A program made the translations under genes and the position numbers. Source: Gp7-AA10 sp035636095 (lineage in GTDB: Bacteria > Acidobacteriota > Thermoanaerobaculia > Gp7-AA8). From it: DNA of 64,000 nucleotides. Location of the stretch: the NCBI GenBank assembly GCA_035636095.1, contig DASPZU010000015.1:25251-89250 (forward strand). Direction: 5' to 3'. Below, piece after piece: positions 43,970 to 53,464 of this stretch (positions within the stretch are counted from its first letter, which is position 1; every line of letters begins with the position of its first letter). The notes below the pieces were generated by a model. The model had not been told where the DNA came from. It did no database searches and saw only the letters and a program-made list of their open reading frames with translations.

Positions 43970-46168
43970 TCACTCGGCCGGAACAAGCGCGGCCGCCGGC
44001 CTTCCCAGCAGAAATCCCTGCACTTCCTCGCAGCCGGCGGCGCGCAGAAATGCCAGCTCCGCCGCGGTTTCGACGCCCTCAGCCACCACGCGCAGGTTGA
44101 GTCCACGGGCCATGGCGATGATGGCGGACACGATGGCGCGGTCGGCGGCACTCCAATCGATGGCGTGCACGAATTCCTGATCGATCTTCACGCTGTGAAT
44201 CGGAAACCGCCGCAGATAGCTCAGCGCCGAGTGACCGGTGCCGAAATCGTCCAGCGCCAGCTGCACGCCCATTTCGTTCAGCCGGTTGAGGGTCGCGATG
44301 GTGCGCTCCGAGTTCTGCATGGCGGCGCTCTCAGTGATCTCGAGCTGCAGATCGCGCGGAGCAAGTCCCGATTCTTCCAGCGCGGCGCTGATCATCTTGA
44401 CCAGGTCGGTGTGCTGAAACTGCCACGGTGAAAGGTTCACCGACATGCGCAGCTCGGGATAGTCCCGCTGCCATCGCTTGGCCTGGCGACAAGCCTGACG
44501 CAGCACCCACTCCCCGATGGGTACGATCAGCCGCGTCTCTTCGGCAATGGGGATGAAGTCGGCCGGCTCGATCGGCTCCTGACCGGGACGATTCCAGCGC
44601 AAGAGCGCCTCCATCCCCACCATCGATTCGGTCGCGACCTTGATGACGGGCTGATAGTGCAGGCTGAATTCGCCGCGCTCGATGGCATGCCGCAGGCTGT
44701 TCTCGAGCGACATCCGCTCCATCGCGCGCGTGTTCATCGAGGGCGTGAAGAGCTGCACCAGGTTGGGCCCGGCTTCTTTGGCGCGATACATGGCGTGATC
44801 GGCATTCTTCAGCAGCGCTTCGGCGGTGTCGCCGTCGTTGGGAAACAGCGCGATGCCGACACTGGTGGTGATGAAGATCTCCGTCCCTTCGACACGGAGC
44901 GGCTGCGCGACGACGTCGAGGATCTTCTGCGCGATTCTGACCGCGTCATCGGCAGTTTTCAGGTTCGCGATGAGAATGGTGAACTCGTCGCCGCCCATGC
45001 GCGCGATCGAGTCTTCCTGCCGCAGCGCGCTTCGGAGCCGGATCGCGATGGCCTTGAGCAGCTCGTCACCGAAACTGTGCCCCAGGCTGTCGTTGACGTC
45101 CTTGAAGCGATCGAGATCGAGAAAGACAACCGCCAGCGGCGTGTCCATGCGCCGCGCGTGCGCCAGCGCGATGGTCAGGCGGTCGCGAAACAGCCGCCGG
45201 TTCGGCAAACCGGTCAGCGCGTCGTGGTAAGCCTGATGCTCGATCTGCTCCTCGACGATTTTTCTTTCCGTGATATCGCGCGAGACGCTGATGAACTCAT
45301 CGACGTCGTTGGTGAGGGGATTTCGCACCGAGCGGCTGGTGGTTTCGAACCACGCCGATGCTCCGCTCTTTTTCATGAGCCGGTAGGTGTAGGTCGTGGG
45401 CGTGGTCTCGTTGATCAGATAGCTGAGATGCCGCGTCTCTTCACGATCATCGGGATGCATGAATTCGTAAATCGATCGGCCCACAAGCTCCGCGGCTTCA
45501 TAGCCGATCAGTCGCCGACAGGCATCGGAGGCGTAGAGGATGATGCCGGAAGTGGTCGTGCGCGAGATGATGTCGGTCGAGTTCTCTGCCATCAGTCGGT
45601 AGCGGGCCTCACTCTCGCGCAAGGCGCGCTCCACGCGATTGCGCTGCAGCGCGTTGATGAAGATTTCGCCGGTGATCCTGAGCAGCGCCACGGTCTCGTC
45701 GGACCATTCCACTTTCGAGGCGCTGCCAACGCCCAGGACGCCGATGGTTTCACGGTTGTACAGCATTGGGATGGCGATGGCAGATCGATTGCCCCCTTCT
45801 TGATAGACCTCGCGCTCTCGTGCGGCCTCTTCCGGCATGTCGTCGACGTCCACCACGATGTGTTGCTGCTGCAGAAGGTGGCGCATGGTCCACGGAAAGT
45901 CGGCGATTGAAAAATTTCGGTCCGAACCGGTGGCGGGCCATTCATAGACCATACGCGCTGTTTTCCGATCATCAGAAAACAGATAGACGGAGGAGTGATC
46001 GGCGCCTACGAAGCGAGCAACCGTGCCGAGGGCCTCACTGATGCCGTTGTCGATCTCCTCGGGCGGAAGATTGATGAAGTTCGTGGAAATCGACGAAATC
46101 AGCTTCTCGAAGTCGAGACGGTGGCGCAGCGAATTCGTCTTGGAGACCAAGCTTTGGAATCGTAACAA
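43970..46168 (-). CDS. Cyclic-di-GMP enzyme with GAF, PAS, GGDEF and EAL domains
   Basis: The 732-residue product has a GAF domain (about 20-175), a PAS domain (about 190-305), a GGDEF domain (about 315-475) and an EAL domain (about 490-730). The GGDEF motif (392-396) is intact, with an inhibitory RxxD site (RQED, 383-386) five residues before it. In the EAL domain the metal and catalytic residues are visible in MEALLRW, ITESA, DDFGTG, VKIDQ and AEGVET. Both synthesis and breakdown of cyclic-di-GMP are therefore possible. No membrane segment is present. The start is a TTG, and a later start is not excluded. It lies six bases downstream of the DUF2071 gene. Confidence 0.9.
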   Translation of the reverse strand: MLRFQSLVSKTNSLRHRLDFEKLISSISTNFINLPPEEIDNGISEALGTVARFVGADHSSVYLFSDDRKTARMVYEWPATGSDRNFSIADFPWTMRHLLQQQHIVVDVDDMPEEAAREREVYQEGGNRSAIAIPMLYNRETIGVLGVGSASKVEWSDETVALLRITGEIFINALQRNRVERALRESEARYRLMAENSTDIISRTTTSGIILYASDACRRLIGYEAAELVGRSIYEFMHPDDREETRHLSYLINETTPTTYTYRLMKKSGASAWFETTSRSVRNPLTNDVDEFISVSRDITERKIVEEQIEHQAYHDALTGLPNRRLFRDRLTIALAHARRMDTPLAVVFLDLDRFKDVNDSLGHSFGDELLKAIAIRLRSALRQEDSIARMGGDEFTILIANLKTADDAVRIAQKILDVVAQPLRVEGTEIFITTSVGIALFPNDGDTAEALLKNADHAMYRAKEAGPNLVQLFTPSMNTRAMERMSLENSLRHAIERGEFSLHYQPVIKVATESMVGMEALLRWNRPGQEPIEPADFIPIAEETRLIVPIGEWVLRQACRQAKRWQRDYPELRMSVNLSPWQFQHTDLVKMISAALEESGLAPRDLQLEITESAAMQNSERTIATLNRLNEMGVQLALDDFGTGHSALSYLRRFPIHSVKIDQEFVHAIDWSAADRAIVSAIIAMARGLNLRVVAEGVETAAELAFLRAAGCEEVQGFLLGRPAAALVPAE

Positions 46169-46174
46169 ATGCGG

Positions 46175-46927
46175 TTAGGAGCAGCGTTCCAGCGGGTAGA
46201 TTTTGACGCTCACTTCGCCGGCGTAATGCCTCATGGGCTGCGTCTCGGCGTGGCGAATGCCGGCCGCCCACGTCATCGTCTCCTGGCAGTCGTCGACCAC
46301 GGCGCGCTGCACACGGTAGGGCCGATGGTGGACGCGTGCCCGACGGAGTCGGCGGTCGTCGCCGGTGGTGTAGAGGATGTAACGCTCGATGAGGAAATGC
46401 TCGATGGTATCGGGACTCGCCTGCGTGACGATGCCGTCCATGGCGCGGTAGCGAATTCGCAGGTTCGCGGGCGTGGTCCCACGGGGATCGTCACGCCTGG
46501 CAACGAAGTCGATCGTCGGAAGAGCCTCGGTCGACGCGAAAAAGTCGATCCTGGAATGGAAATACGGCAGCTTGTAAGCCGCTCGCGCCGCAGCCACCGC
46601 GATCGCGCTCGACGCATCGAGGCTGAAGAACCACACCCCGGGATCGCGGCCGCCCAGATGCACGTAGGTCCGCACGTTGACTTCATGAAAATTCGAGATC
46701 CACGGAAGCGGCGGCGTCATCACCGCCCGAACACCCGTCATGGTAAACGGCACCAGACCGACATAGGCCTTTCCGTCGAACGTATCGACGGTCAATTCCG
46801 GAGCGATCAGCTTCTGCAATTCCTGCGGAGGGACTTCCCAATGCAGAAACAGCAGGTGGTGCCAGTTCTGATGCATGACCACCGGCGCGTCGGGCTGGCG
46901 AGTGGGCGCAATGCGGTCGATATCCAA
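46175..46927 (-). CDS. DUF2071 (YqjF-like) protein
   Basis: This is a DUF2071 protein: VVMHQNWHHLLFLHWEVPP followed by LQKLIAPELTVDTFDGKAYV and a later VWFFSLDASSAIAVAAARA. I chose the TTG at 46927, giving about 250 residues and sparing the start of the divergent lipoprotein gene; an ATG at 46876 would cut off the usual pre-domain stretch. Function is unknown; the fold resembles acetoacetate decarboxylase. It is probably co-transcribed with the downstream GGDEF-EAL gene. Confidence 0.82.
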   Translation of the reverse strand: MDIDRIAPTRQPDAPVVMHQNWHHLLFLHWEVPPQELQKLIAPELTVDTFDGKAYVGLVPFTMTGVRAVMTPPLPWISNFHEVNVRTYVHLGGRDPGVWFFSLDASSAIAVAAARAAYKLPYFHSRIDFFASTEALPTIDFVARRDDPRGTTPANLRIRYRAMDGIVTQASPDTIEHFLIERYILYTTGDDRRLRRARVHHRPYRVQRAVVDDCQETMTWAAGIRHAETQPMRHYAGEVSVKIYPLERCS

Positions 46928-46941
46928 TAGAATCCAATCCG

Positions 46942-47400
46942 ATGAGGCGTTTTGGGCTGCTGACTTTGTCTTTCGCCATTTTTGCATGCGCGAGCTCGAA
47001 GCAGGCGGCCTCGAAGCCAAAAATCGCCGAGCCGGGAATCGGGCTGGAGCAGGAGGTTGGGCCCGCGCAGCTTGGTTACCCGTACGGCCCGATCGAGATC
47101 AAGTACAACCTCAGCGTTCAAAACAACGCCGCCATCGCCATCACACTGATCCGCGTTGACATCCAGTCGATCAATCCGGCCGGCGGCGCGTACAACCTGC
47201 GGCACAGCTTCTACAACTTCAAGCAGGAGATTCCGCCTAACAGCGTCGGCGTGGTGACCTTCTGGGCGAGGGCATTCGGGTGGGGCCGCGGACTGCGTGA
47301 AAACGAACCGGTGAGCGTGCGCGGAGTGGCGTACTTCGAATCGCCGAGCGGGGCGCTGCAGAAGGTGTTCATCCGCGAACTGTCCCAGTATCCGGACTAA
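46942..47400 (+). CDS. Small lipoprotein
   Basis: This 152-residue protein has a lipoprotein signal (MRRFGLLTLSFAIFACA, Cys16). The mature part is predominantly beta and begins after a Lys/Ala-rich linker. YNLSVQNNAAIAITLIRVDI near residue 55 is the kind of strand pair seen in immunoglobulin-like accessory lipoproteins. No family name can be assigned. IPPNS near residue 100 is encoded by one copy of the decamer TCCGCCTAAC. Its stop overlaps the convergent esterase stop. Confidence 0.72.
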   Translation: MRRFGLLTLSFAIFACASSKQAASKPKIAEPGIGLEQEVGPAQLGYPYGPIEIKYNLSVQNNAAIAITLIRVDIQSINPAGGAYNLRHSFYNFKQEIPPNSVGVVTFWARAFGWGRGLRENEPVSVRGVAYFESPSGALQKVFIRELSQYPD

Positions 47401-48239
47401 CGCAGTGGACGCATCCGCTGCTGCAAGAGCCAGCGCGCCATTCCGGCGTCGGCGTAGGCAAGATCCCACGCATCGTGTCCAATGCCCGGATACTCGGTGT
47501 ATGTCACCGTTCCACCGCCGCGCCGAAGAGCTTCGACCATGTTGCGCGACTCGCGCACGGGAACTTCATCGTCCCTGGTTCCGTGAAACGCCCACACCGG
47601 GGTCGTGCCGATTGCCTGTGCCAATGCCGAATATGGATCGGGCGCACCGACGATGCGCGCGATGTCCGGCGGCAGCTCGACCGGAAACGGATCGGCGGGA
47701 TCGCGTGCGACTTCGCCGCAGATCGGAACCACAGCCGCGAATCTCCGGCGATGGCGCGCCATGTACCACGCACCCGTCCCGCCCATCGAGATGCCGGTGA
47801 GGTACACCCGTCGCCGATCGCCATGGAATTCGCGAATCGAGCTTTCGAGCGCTGCCATCACCTGCGATTCCATGTCGCCGTACCACTCCTGCCCGAAGCC
47901 GCATTGCGGAAAGATCACCACCGCTTTGTACCGGTCGCCGAAATGCTCGAGTGCCGGAGCGAGACCTAACGCCAGTTGCCTTTCGTTGTCATCGCCCCGC
48001 TCATTGCTGCCGTGCAGAAAGAGAATCACCGGCCAGTGATGCACCTTCGTGTAATGCGGCGGCAGCCAGACGCGATAGCGATACTGATGATCGCCGAGGG
48101 AGACGCTGCGCTCGAGAAAACGAGACTCGCGGGCGCAGGACAGGAGAAGGCAGAAGGCAAAAAGCAGAAGGCAGAAGTAAGAAGATTGCTTTGCGGTTAC
48201 TTCTGCCTTCTGCCTTCTGCTTTCTGCCTTTTCGATCAC
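47397..48239 (-). CDS. Lipoprotein alpha/beta-hydrolase (esterase/peptidase-like)
   Basis: Started at the GTG that overlaps the glycosyltransferase stop (GTGA), the product has 280 residues. The catalytic serine is in LTGISMGGTGAW, the acid in HGTRDDEVP and the His in GIGHDAWD; the oxyanion region is LFLHGSNERG. This resembles secreted feruloyl-esterase or phospholipase/carboxylesterase proteins. The signal peptide (SYFCLLLFAFCLLLSCA with a lipobox) is encoded by one arm of the palindromic word array at 48143-48232, preceded by the other arm encoding KAESRRQKAEV. No other start with a leader is available in this frame. Confidence 0.82.
   Translation of the reverse strand: MIEKAESRRQKAEVTAKQSSYFCLLLFAFCLLLSCARESRFLERSVSLGDHQYRYRVWLPPHYTKVHHWPVILFLHGSNERGDDNERQLALGLAPALEHFGDRYKAVVIFPQCGFGQEWYGDMESQVMAALESSIREFHGDRRRVYLTGISMGGTGAWYMARHRRRFAAVVPICGEVARDPADPFPVELPPDIARIVGAPDPYSALAQAIGTTPVWAFHGTRDDEVPVRESRNMVEALRRGGGTVTYTEYPGIGHDAWDLAYADAGMARWLLQQRMRPLR
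48143..48232. repeat. Palindromic heptamer word array (GGCAGAA type), translated
   Basis: Arm 1 (48143-48180) repeats AGAAGGC; arm 2 (48197-48232) is the reverse complement (TTCTGCC repeated). The inner matching part is TTACTTCTGCCTTCTGC and its complement. Both arms and the loop are translated as the N-terminus and signal peptide of the esterase. The same word builds the array at 55282-55360. Confidence 0.8.
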
Positions 48240-48949
48240 TCGAACAGATCGTATTCGGTGACCGGCAGCGGCGACGACTGCTCCGCCATGTCGGACTGCC
48301 AGGTCGCGAAGACATACAGATCCCAATGGAGGAGAAAAACCTCGCGACTCATTTCCCAGCGCGCGGCAAGGCCCGGCCACAATCCGCGTTTGCTCTCTTT
48401 GATGAGGTGGCCGAGGTTGTAGACGATGGTCTGCTGTTGCCGGAAGCCGGCGTGCGAGCAGAAAAAGTTGAGGGCGGCCTCGATCTTGAAGCGCTCCTGA
48501 TACCGCACCGGAACGGTCTCCCACACTGCCCGGCGCATGACTCGGATGCCGGAAAGAACTGGACCGACCTTCATCTGCAGATGGAAAAAGTTGCGGATCC
48601 AGCCGCGGCTGCGCACGCCGATGTTCATGTCGCATTGGTCGCGCAGAACGGGCGTAATGAGCGCTGCGATGTGATCGTCGGTGACGTCGAACATATCGCC
48701 ATCGACAAAGAAGAGGATGTCGTGCCGGGCGTAGTCCACGCCGACGCGCATGGCGTATCCCTTGCCGCGGTTCTCGCGCAGGGCAATGGTGGTGACATCG
48801 AAGGAGCGGGCGATCTCGACGGTGGCATCGGTCGAGCCGTCGCTGACCACGATGATTTCGTCAATCAGCCGGTTACGCGTCAGTACCGTGAGGACTTCAG
48901 CGATCGTTTTCTCTTCGTTATACGCGGCGATGATTGCCGAAATCCCCAA
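48236..48949 (-). CDS. Family 2 glycosyltransferase
   Basis: A 237-residue GT-A glycosyltransferase of the dolichyl-phosphate-sugar-synthase style: SAIIAAYNEEKTIAEVL, the nucleotide-binding VVSDGSTDAT, and the metal-binding DGDM in LFFVDGDMFD. There is no C-terminal membrane helix beyond one hydrophobic patch near residue 205. It probably adds a sugar to a lipid carrier or envelope polymer. The start is a TTG with GAGGTG about five bases upstream. The stop is coupled (GTGA) to the esterase gene. Confidence 0.88.
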   Translation of the reverse strand: MGISAIIAAYNEEKTIAEVLTVLTRNRLIDEIIVVSDGSTDATVEIARSFDVTTIALRENRGKGYAMRVGVDYARHDILFFVDGDMFDVTDDHIAALITPVLRDQCDMNIGVRSRGWIRNFFHLQMKVGPVLSGIRVMRRAVWETVPVRYQERFKIEAALNFFCSHAGFRQQQTIVYNLGHLIKESKRGLWPGLAARWEMSREVFLLHWDLYVFATWQSDMAEQSSPLPVTEYDLFE

Positions 48950-49014
48950 ACTTCACCTCAAAACGCCACTCTCTTTGCAACCGGCAGACCATAACACACC
49001 CGCCCACCCGCCCG

Positions 49015-49087
49015 GTCCTGAGTGCTGAGTCCTGAGTCCTGAGTCCTGAGCGGGCGAGTGTGTCTCAGGACTCAGAACTCAGGACTC
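49015..49087. repeat. Palindromic heptamer word array (CTGAGTC type)
   Basis: Arm 1 (49015-49050) holds five near-copies of GTCCTGA; arm 2 (49064-49087) holds three of the reverse complement (CTCAGGA, CTCAGAA, CTCAGGA). It lies between the divergent glycosyltransferase and WHy-domain lipoprotein genes. The word is the same as at 22495-22562, 26 kb away. Confidence 0.82.
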
Positions 49088-49108
49088 GCTTTTGCAGAAC
49101 TCGCCAGC

Positions 49109-49567
49109 ATGAGACGCACACTTACTTACGTATCGGTTTTGTTTTTGTTGAGCGGCTGCAACACGCTCGCGAATCTGCACATCATCAACCCGACCTATTC
49201 GATTCGGGGTATCGACCCGCGCGTCAACCTCGGGATCCCGCCCACGATGGACTTTGACTTCACGGTGGGCGTCGACAACCCGAATTCAGTCGCGCTGCGA
49301 CTCGATCACTTCGATTTCGATTTGTTGATCAACAACAATCGGGTGCTGAACAACGTTCGCAGCGATCAGGGCATCCACATCCCGGCACGCGGTACCGGCG
49401 ACGTGCATCTGACATCGCATGTCACGTACGACAACCTCCGGACGATCTTTAACGAAGTGGCAAACGTCGTCCAGGGGAACCGCGCCACGTACGCCATTCA
49501 AGGCAATGCCTATTACGACACGCCGGCGGGCCGGGTGCAGTTCCCCGTAACGGTTTATTCGCGTTAG
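49109..49567 (+). CDS. LEA type 2 / WHy-domain lipoprotein
   Basis: This 152-residue lipoprotein has the signal YVSVLFLLSGC (Cys near residue 16) and a single immunoglobulin-like WHy domain. FTVGVDNPNSVALRLDHFDF around residues 55-72 is the hallmark strand pair, and TGDVHLTSHVTYDNLRTIF follows. Such domains are found in desiccation or stress proteins; the role here is unknown. No ribosome-binding site is evident, and the palindromic array ends 21 bases before the ATG. The stop overlaps the convergent small lipoprotein gene. Confidence 0.8.
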   Translation: MRRTLTYVSVLFLLSGCNTLANLHIINPTYSIRGIDPRVNLGIPPTMDFDFTVGVDNPNSVALRLDHFDFDLLINNNRVLNNVRSDQGIHIPARGTGDVHLTSHVTYDNLRTIFNEVANVVQGNRATYAIQGNAYYDTPAGRVQFPVTVYSR

Positions 49568-49944
49568 CCGCGAACGTTGCGCGTGACGGTAATGGTGTCG
49601 GCCAGAAAGCGGCCGTTGCCGCTGTTGCCGCTGACGTTGATCTGGTCTCCGCGCTCGAGATCGGTGACGTTGTATCCGCTGTTGCCCTGGTAGACGACCT
49701 TGGTGCGGTTGTCGTAATAGATCGACTGATTGCCCTGCGAGTTGCGCAGATTGTTCACGTACTGGATGTTGACATCGATCCGCTGATTCGTGGTGTCCAC
49801 GAAGTTGACGGTCGCCTGCACCGTCCCCGAATTGCTGCTCGACGTCTGCGGAACGCCGAAGATGCTGCCGAGGTCGCCAAGACCGCTGTTGGAGCTACAG
49901 GCAGCCATCAGCAGAACCAGCGCCACAATCGAAAGCTTACGCAT
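49564..49944 (-). CDS. Small lipoprotein of unknown function
   Basis: AGGAGG six bases upstream fixes the ATG at 49944. The 126-residue product has a lipoprotein signal (MRKLSIVALVLLMAAC, Cys16), a Ser/Asn-rich linker and a small beta domain with VNFVDTTNQRIDVNIQYVNN and YDNRTKVVYQGNSGYNVTDL. This resembles DUF5666-type OB-like domains, but I am not sure. It overlaps the WHy-domain gene by four bases at the 3' ends and is divergent from the MFS transporter. Confidence 0.75.
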   Translation of the reverse strand: MRKLSIVALVLLMAACSSNSGLGDLGSIFGVPQTSSSNSGTVQATVNFVDTTNQRIDVNIQYVNNLRNSQGNQSIYYDNRTKVVYQGNSGYNVTDLERGDQINVSGNSGNGRFLADTITVTRNVRG

Positions 49945-49993
49945 ACAAAACCTCCTATCGGTCGTGCACAATGAGAGAGCAAGGATCAAGCCG

Positions 49994-51187
49994 TTGTCGG
50001 AACGCCAGCGCACCCCTCTCGCCGTGGGCGCGATCGCAGCCGTGCTCTACTTTTCGGAAGGTCTGCCGTACGGCATCGTCACCGAGCTCGTCCCGCTGTA
50101 TCTGCGCGTCGAGCACATCGAGCTCAAGGTCATCGGTCTCGCGAGCAGCGTGACCATCGCCTGGACGCTGAAGTTCTTGTGGTCGCCGCTGGTCGACACC
50201 TTCGGCACGTATCGGCGGTGGATCGCCGGTGCGCTCATCGTGATCGCGGGTGTGTTAGGCGCGATCGCGGTTCTGCCGGCCACCGTCACCGCCATCTTTT
50301 ACGCGCTGGTGGCCCTCATGGCCCTGGGATCCGCGACGCAGGACATCGCGGTCGACGCATTCACGATTCGCGCGACGCCCACATCGATGCTCGGCCCCGT
50401 CAACTCGATCCGAGTGACTGCCTACCGCGTGGCAATGATGGTCGGCGCGGGCGGACTGGCCATCGTCGCGGGGCGGGTGGGATGGCGGACGGCGTGGGGC
50501 GTTGCGGCGACCCTGGCGGCCGGGATCCTGATCTTCGCGCTCATGTTGCCCGACGATCGTGGCGAACGGAAAGAACAGTCGAGCGTCTTCGCCGATCTCG
50601 CGCATTGGCTGCGCAGGCCGCGCGCCGGAATTCTGCTCACCATCGTTTTTCTCTATCGGATCGGCGAGTTTGCGATCGTGACGATGATCAAGCCGTACTG
50701 GGTCGACCGCGGCTATTCGCCTGCCGAGATCGGTACCATCACCAGCGTGGTCGGCGCACTCGCCATCATCGGCGGCGCGATTATCGGCGGTTGGTTCGTC
50801 GCGAAATTCGGAATGGTCGCCGGCCTGCTCTGGCTGGGCGTGGCGCAGACGCTCTCCAACCTCGGATACGCGATGGTGGCCACCATGCATGCGGGCCGAT
50901 GGGCGATTTACGCCGCCGCGATTGTAGAAAACCTCGGTTACGGCCTCGGCAACGCTGCCTTCCTCGCCTATCTGATGTCGATCTGCGATCGCGAACGCGC
51001 CGCGACAGAATATGCGCTGCTGTCGGCAGCCTTCGGACTCACCGGCGCTGCCGTCCGCGCCGGCAGCGGCTACGTGGCGCAGTACGCCGGCTATCCGTTC
51101 TATTTCTGGCTCACCGTGTTCCTCGGCATTCCGGTGCTGTTTCTGATTCCGCGAATCCGCGATGAAGCATCGATTCTTCGTTCCTGA
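49994..51187 (+). CDS. MFS transporter (AmpG-like)
   Basis: A 397-residue major facilitator protein with twelve predicted helices. Near the N-terminus AAVLYFSEGLPYGIVTELVP is typical of the AmpG/PAT branch, and SATQDIAVDAFTIRATP is its loop between helices 4 and 5. It may import muropeptides or acetyl-CoA-type substrates, but the substrate cannot be assigned. I chose the TTG at 49994 with AAGGAT about eight bases upstream; a GTG at 49964 is possible. Its last 26 bases overlap the start of rsmE. Confidence 0.83.
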   Translation: MSERQRTPLAVGAIAAVLYFSEGLPYGIVTELVPLYLRVEHIELKVIGLASSVTIAWTLKFLWSPLVDTFGTYRRWIAGALIVIAGVLGAIAVLPATVTAIFYALVALMALGSATQDIAVDAFTIRATPTSMLGPVNSIRVTAYRVAMMVGAGGLAIVAGRVGWRTAWGVAATLAAGILIFALMLPDDRGERKEQSSVFADLAHWLRRPRAGILLTIVFLYRIGEFAIVTMIKPYWVDRGYSPAEIGTITSVVGALAIIGGAIIGGWFVAKFGMVAGLLWLGVAQTLSNLGYAMVATMHAGRWAIYAAAIVENLGYGLGNAAFLAYLMSICDRERAATEYALLSAAFGLTGAAVRAGSGYVAQYAGYPFYFWLTVFLGIPVLFLIPRIRDEASILRS

Positions 51188-51848
51188 TCGCGTTGAAGTC
51201 GGCGCGACCATCGCCCTCCACTCGGAGGAGCGACATCACGCGCGCGTGTTGCGAGTGCGCGAAGGGGAAGAAGTCGAGATCTTCGATTCGCAAGGCAGAA
51301 ATTTTGTTGCGCGTCTCGACGATCCGGATTCGATCGCGATACTTCGCGAATCTGAGAGCCGAGAACTGAGAACCGAGATCCGACTCGCGATGTCGATCAT
51401 TCAGCTCGAGAAATTCGAGCTCGTTCTGCAAAAAGCGACCGAGTTAGGCGTGGCGTCCTTCATTCCGCTGATCACCGACCGCATGGAAGTGCGCATCGAG
51501 CGTTTGCGCGGAAGAGAAGATCGCTGGAAAAAAATCGTGCTGGAAGCGGTCAAGCAATCGGGACGCTCAAAAATCCCGGTGATCGAAACGCCAACGGAAT
51601 TCGACGACGCCATCAAACGTGAAGGGACAAAGATCATTTTCGATGCCGACACACCGCCAGCAACCGAGCAACCGAGCAACCCAGCAACCCTTTTCATCGG
51701 TCCCGAAGGCGGCTTTTCCGAACGCGAATTACAGCTCGCGCGCGCATCCGGTGCAGCGTTGGAACAACTCGGGCCGCGACGGTTGCGCGCCGAAACTGCC
51801 GCCATCGTAGCGGTCGCGCTGGTCGCTGCGAGAAGTGGCGACATTTGA
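51162..51848 (+). CDS. rsmE: 16S rRNA m3U1498 methyltransferase RsmE
   Basis: This SPOUT-class methyltransferase of 228 residues has a PUA-like N-terminus (MKHRFFVPDRVEVG). The knotted domain contains LQKATELGV, the SAM-binding IGPEGGFSE and LGPRRLRAETA. It methylates U1498 of 16S rRNA. Two loops are encoded by word repeats: residues 165-176 (PPATEQPSNPA) by a CAACCGAG array, and residues 65-73 by a degenerate GAGAACT array. Neither interrupts a catalytic motif. The start overlaps the MFS gene, and the gene runs straight into gltA. Confidence 0.9.
   Translation: MKHRFFVPDRVEVGATIALHSEERHHARVLRVREGEEVEIFDSQGRNFVARLDDPDSIAILRESESRELRTEIRLAMSIIQLEKFELVLQKATELGVASFIPLITDRMEVRIERLRGREDRWKKIVLEAVKQSGRSKIPVIETPTEFDDAIKREGTKIIFDADTPPATEQPSNPATLFIGPEGGFSERELQLARASGAALEQLGPRRLRAETAAIVAVALVAARSGDI
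51658..51690 (+). repeat. Octamer word array (CAACCGAG type) inside rsmE
   Basis: Four tandem words (CAACCGAG twice, CAACCCAG, CAACCC) lie in frame in rsmE between two conserved motifs. It is the same word, in reverse complement, as the array at 20521-20585. A weaker array of GAGAACT/GAGAACC words is seen earlier in the same gene at 51354-51380. Confidence 0.75.
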
Positions 51849-51864
51849 TAGGCTTACGCGCCCG

Positions 51865-53154
<1,290 letters not shown>

Positions 53155-53344
53155 TGGGGTCAGGTCTTTGGTTCTCGATTCACTCTACGCTATGAAGAAT
53201 CCGGACTGCTCAATTGAGCGACTTAAGCTTTTCACGGAAAGCTTGCCGCGCGTCGGTTTGCGCAGCTTTCTCTTTTTCAATCTGAAAGTTACTTGAAATT
53301 TCTACAGCCAGTATAGGAAAGCGAGAATCAAAGACCTGACCCCA
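53155..53344. mobile_element. MITE-like element with 23-base terminal inverted repeats
   Basis: The element spans 190 bases. Its ends are 23-base inverted repeats with one mismatch (left end begins TGGGGTCAGGTCTTTG, 53155-53177; right end 53322-53344). It starts at the base after the gltA stop. The interior is lower in G+C than its surroundings and encodes no transposase. No target-site duplication is obvious. The following 120 bases to the next gene show no gene and no clear promoter. Confidence 0.8.
53210..53344 (-). pseudogene. Fragment of a coding sequence inside the MITE-like element
   Basis: Reading from the right end of the element, the frame gives 44 residues: VFDSRFPILAVEISSNF, then QIEKEKAAQTDARQAFRE, then KLKSLN and a stop. 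It reads like a real C-terminus, with a charged helix, and its first residues are part of the terminal inverted repeat. No start codon is available, so it is probably the decayed tail of the gene once carried by the parent element. The family is not recognised. Confidence 0.45.
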
Positions 53345-53464
53345 TCGTGGGTCAGGCTGTCACCCGCAGGCGCCATGGTCGCCCACCGAGGAGACGTCTT
53401 CCGTCAGCGGACTGTGGCATAACGGCTGCTCACTTCCCCACCGCCGGTCCCATGAGGGGTGAGT

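Noticed and set aside
44135..44160. Possible further copy of the GTGGAGC palindrome in the GGDEF-EAL gene
   Set aside because: Only TGGAGTGCCGCCGACCGCG matches loosely, and the residues DWSAADRAIVS are normal for EAL domains, so chance is enough.
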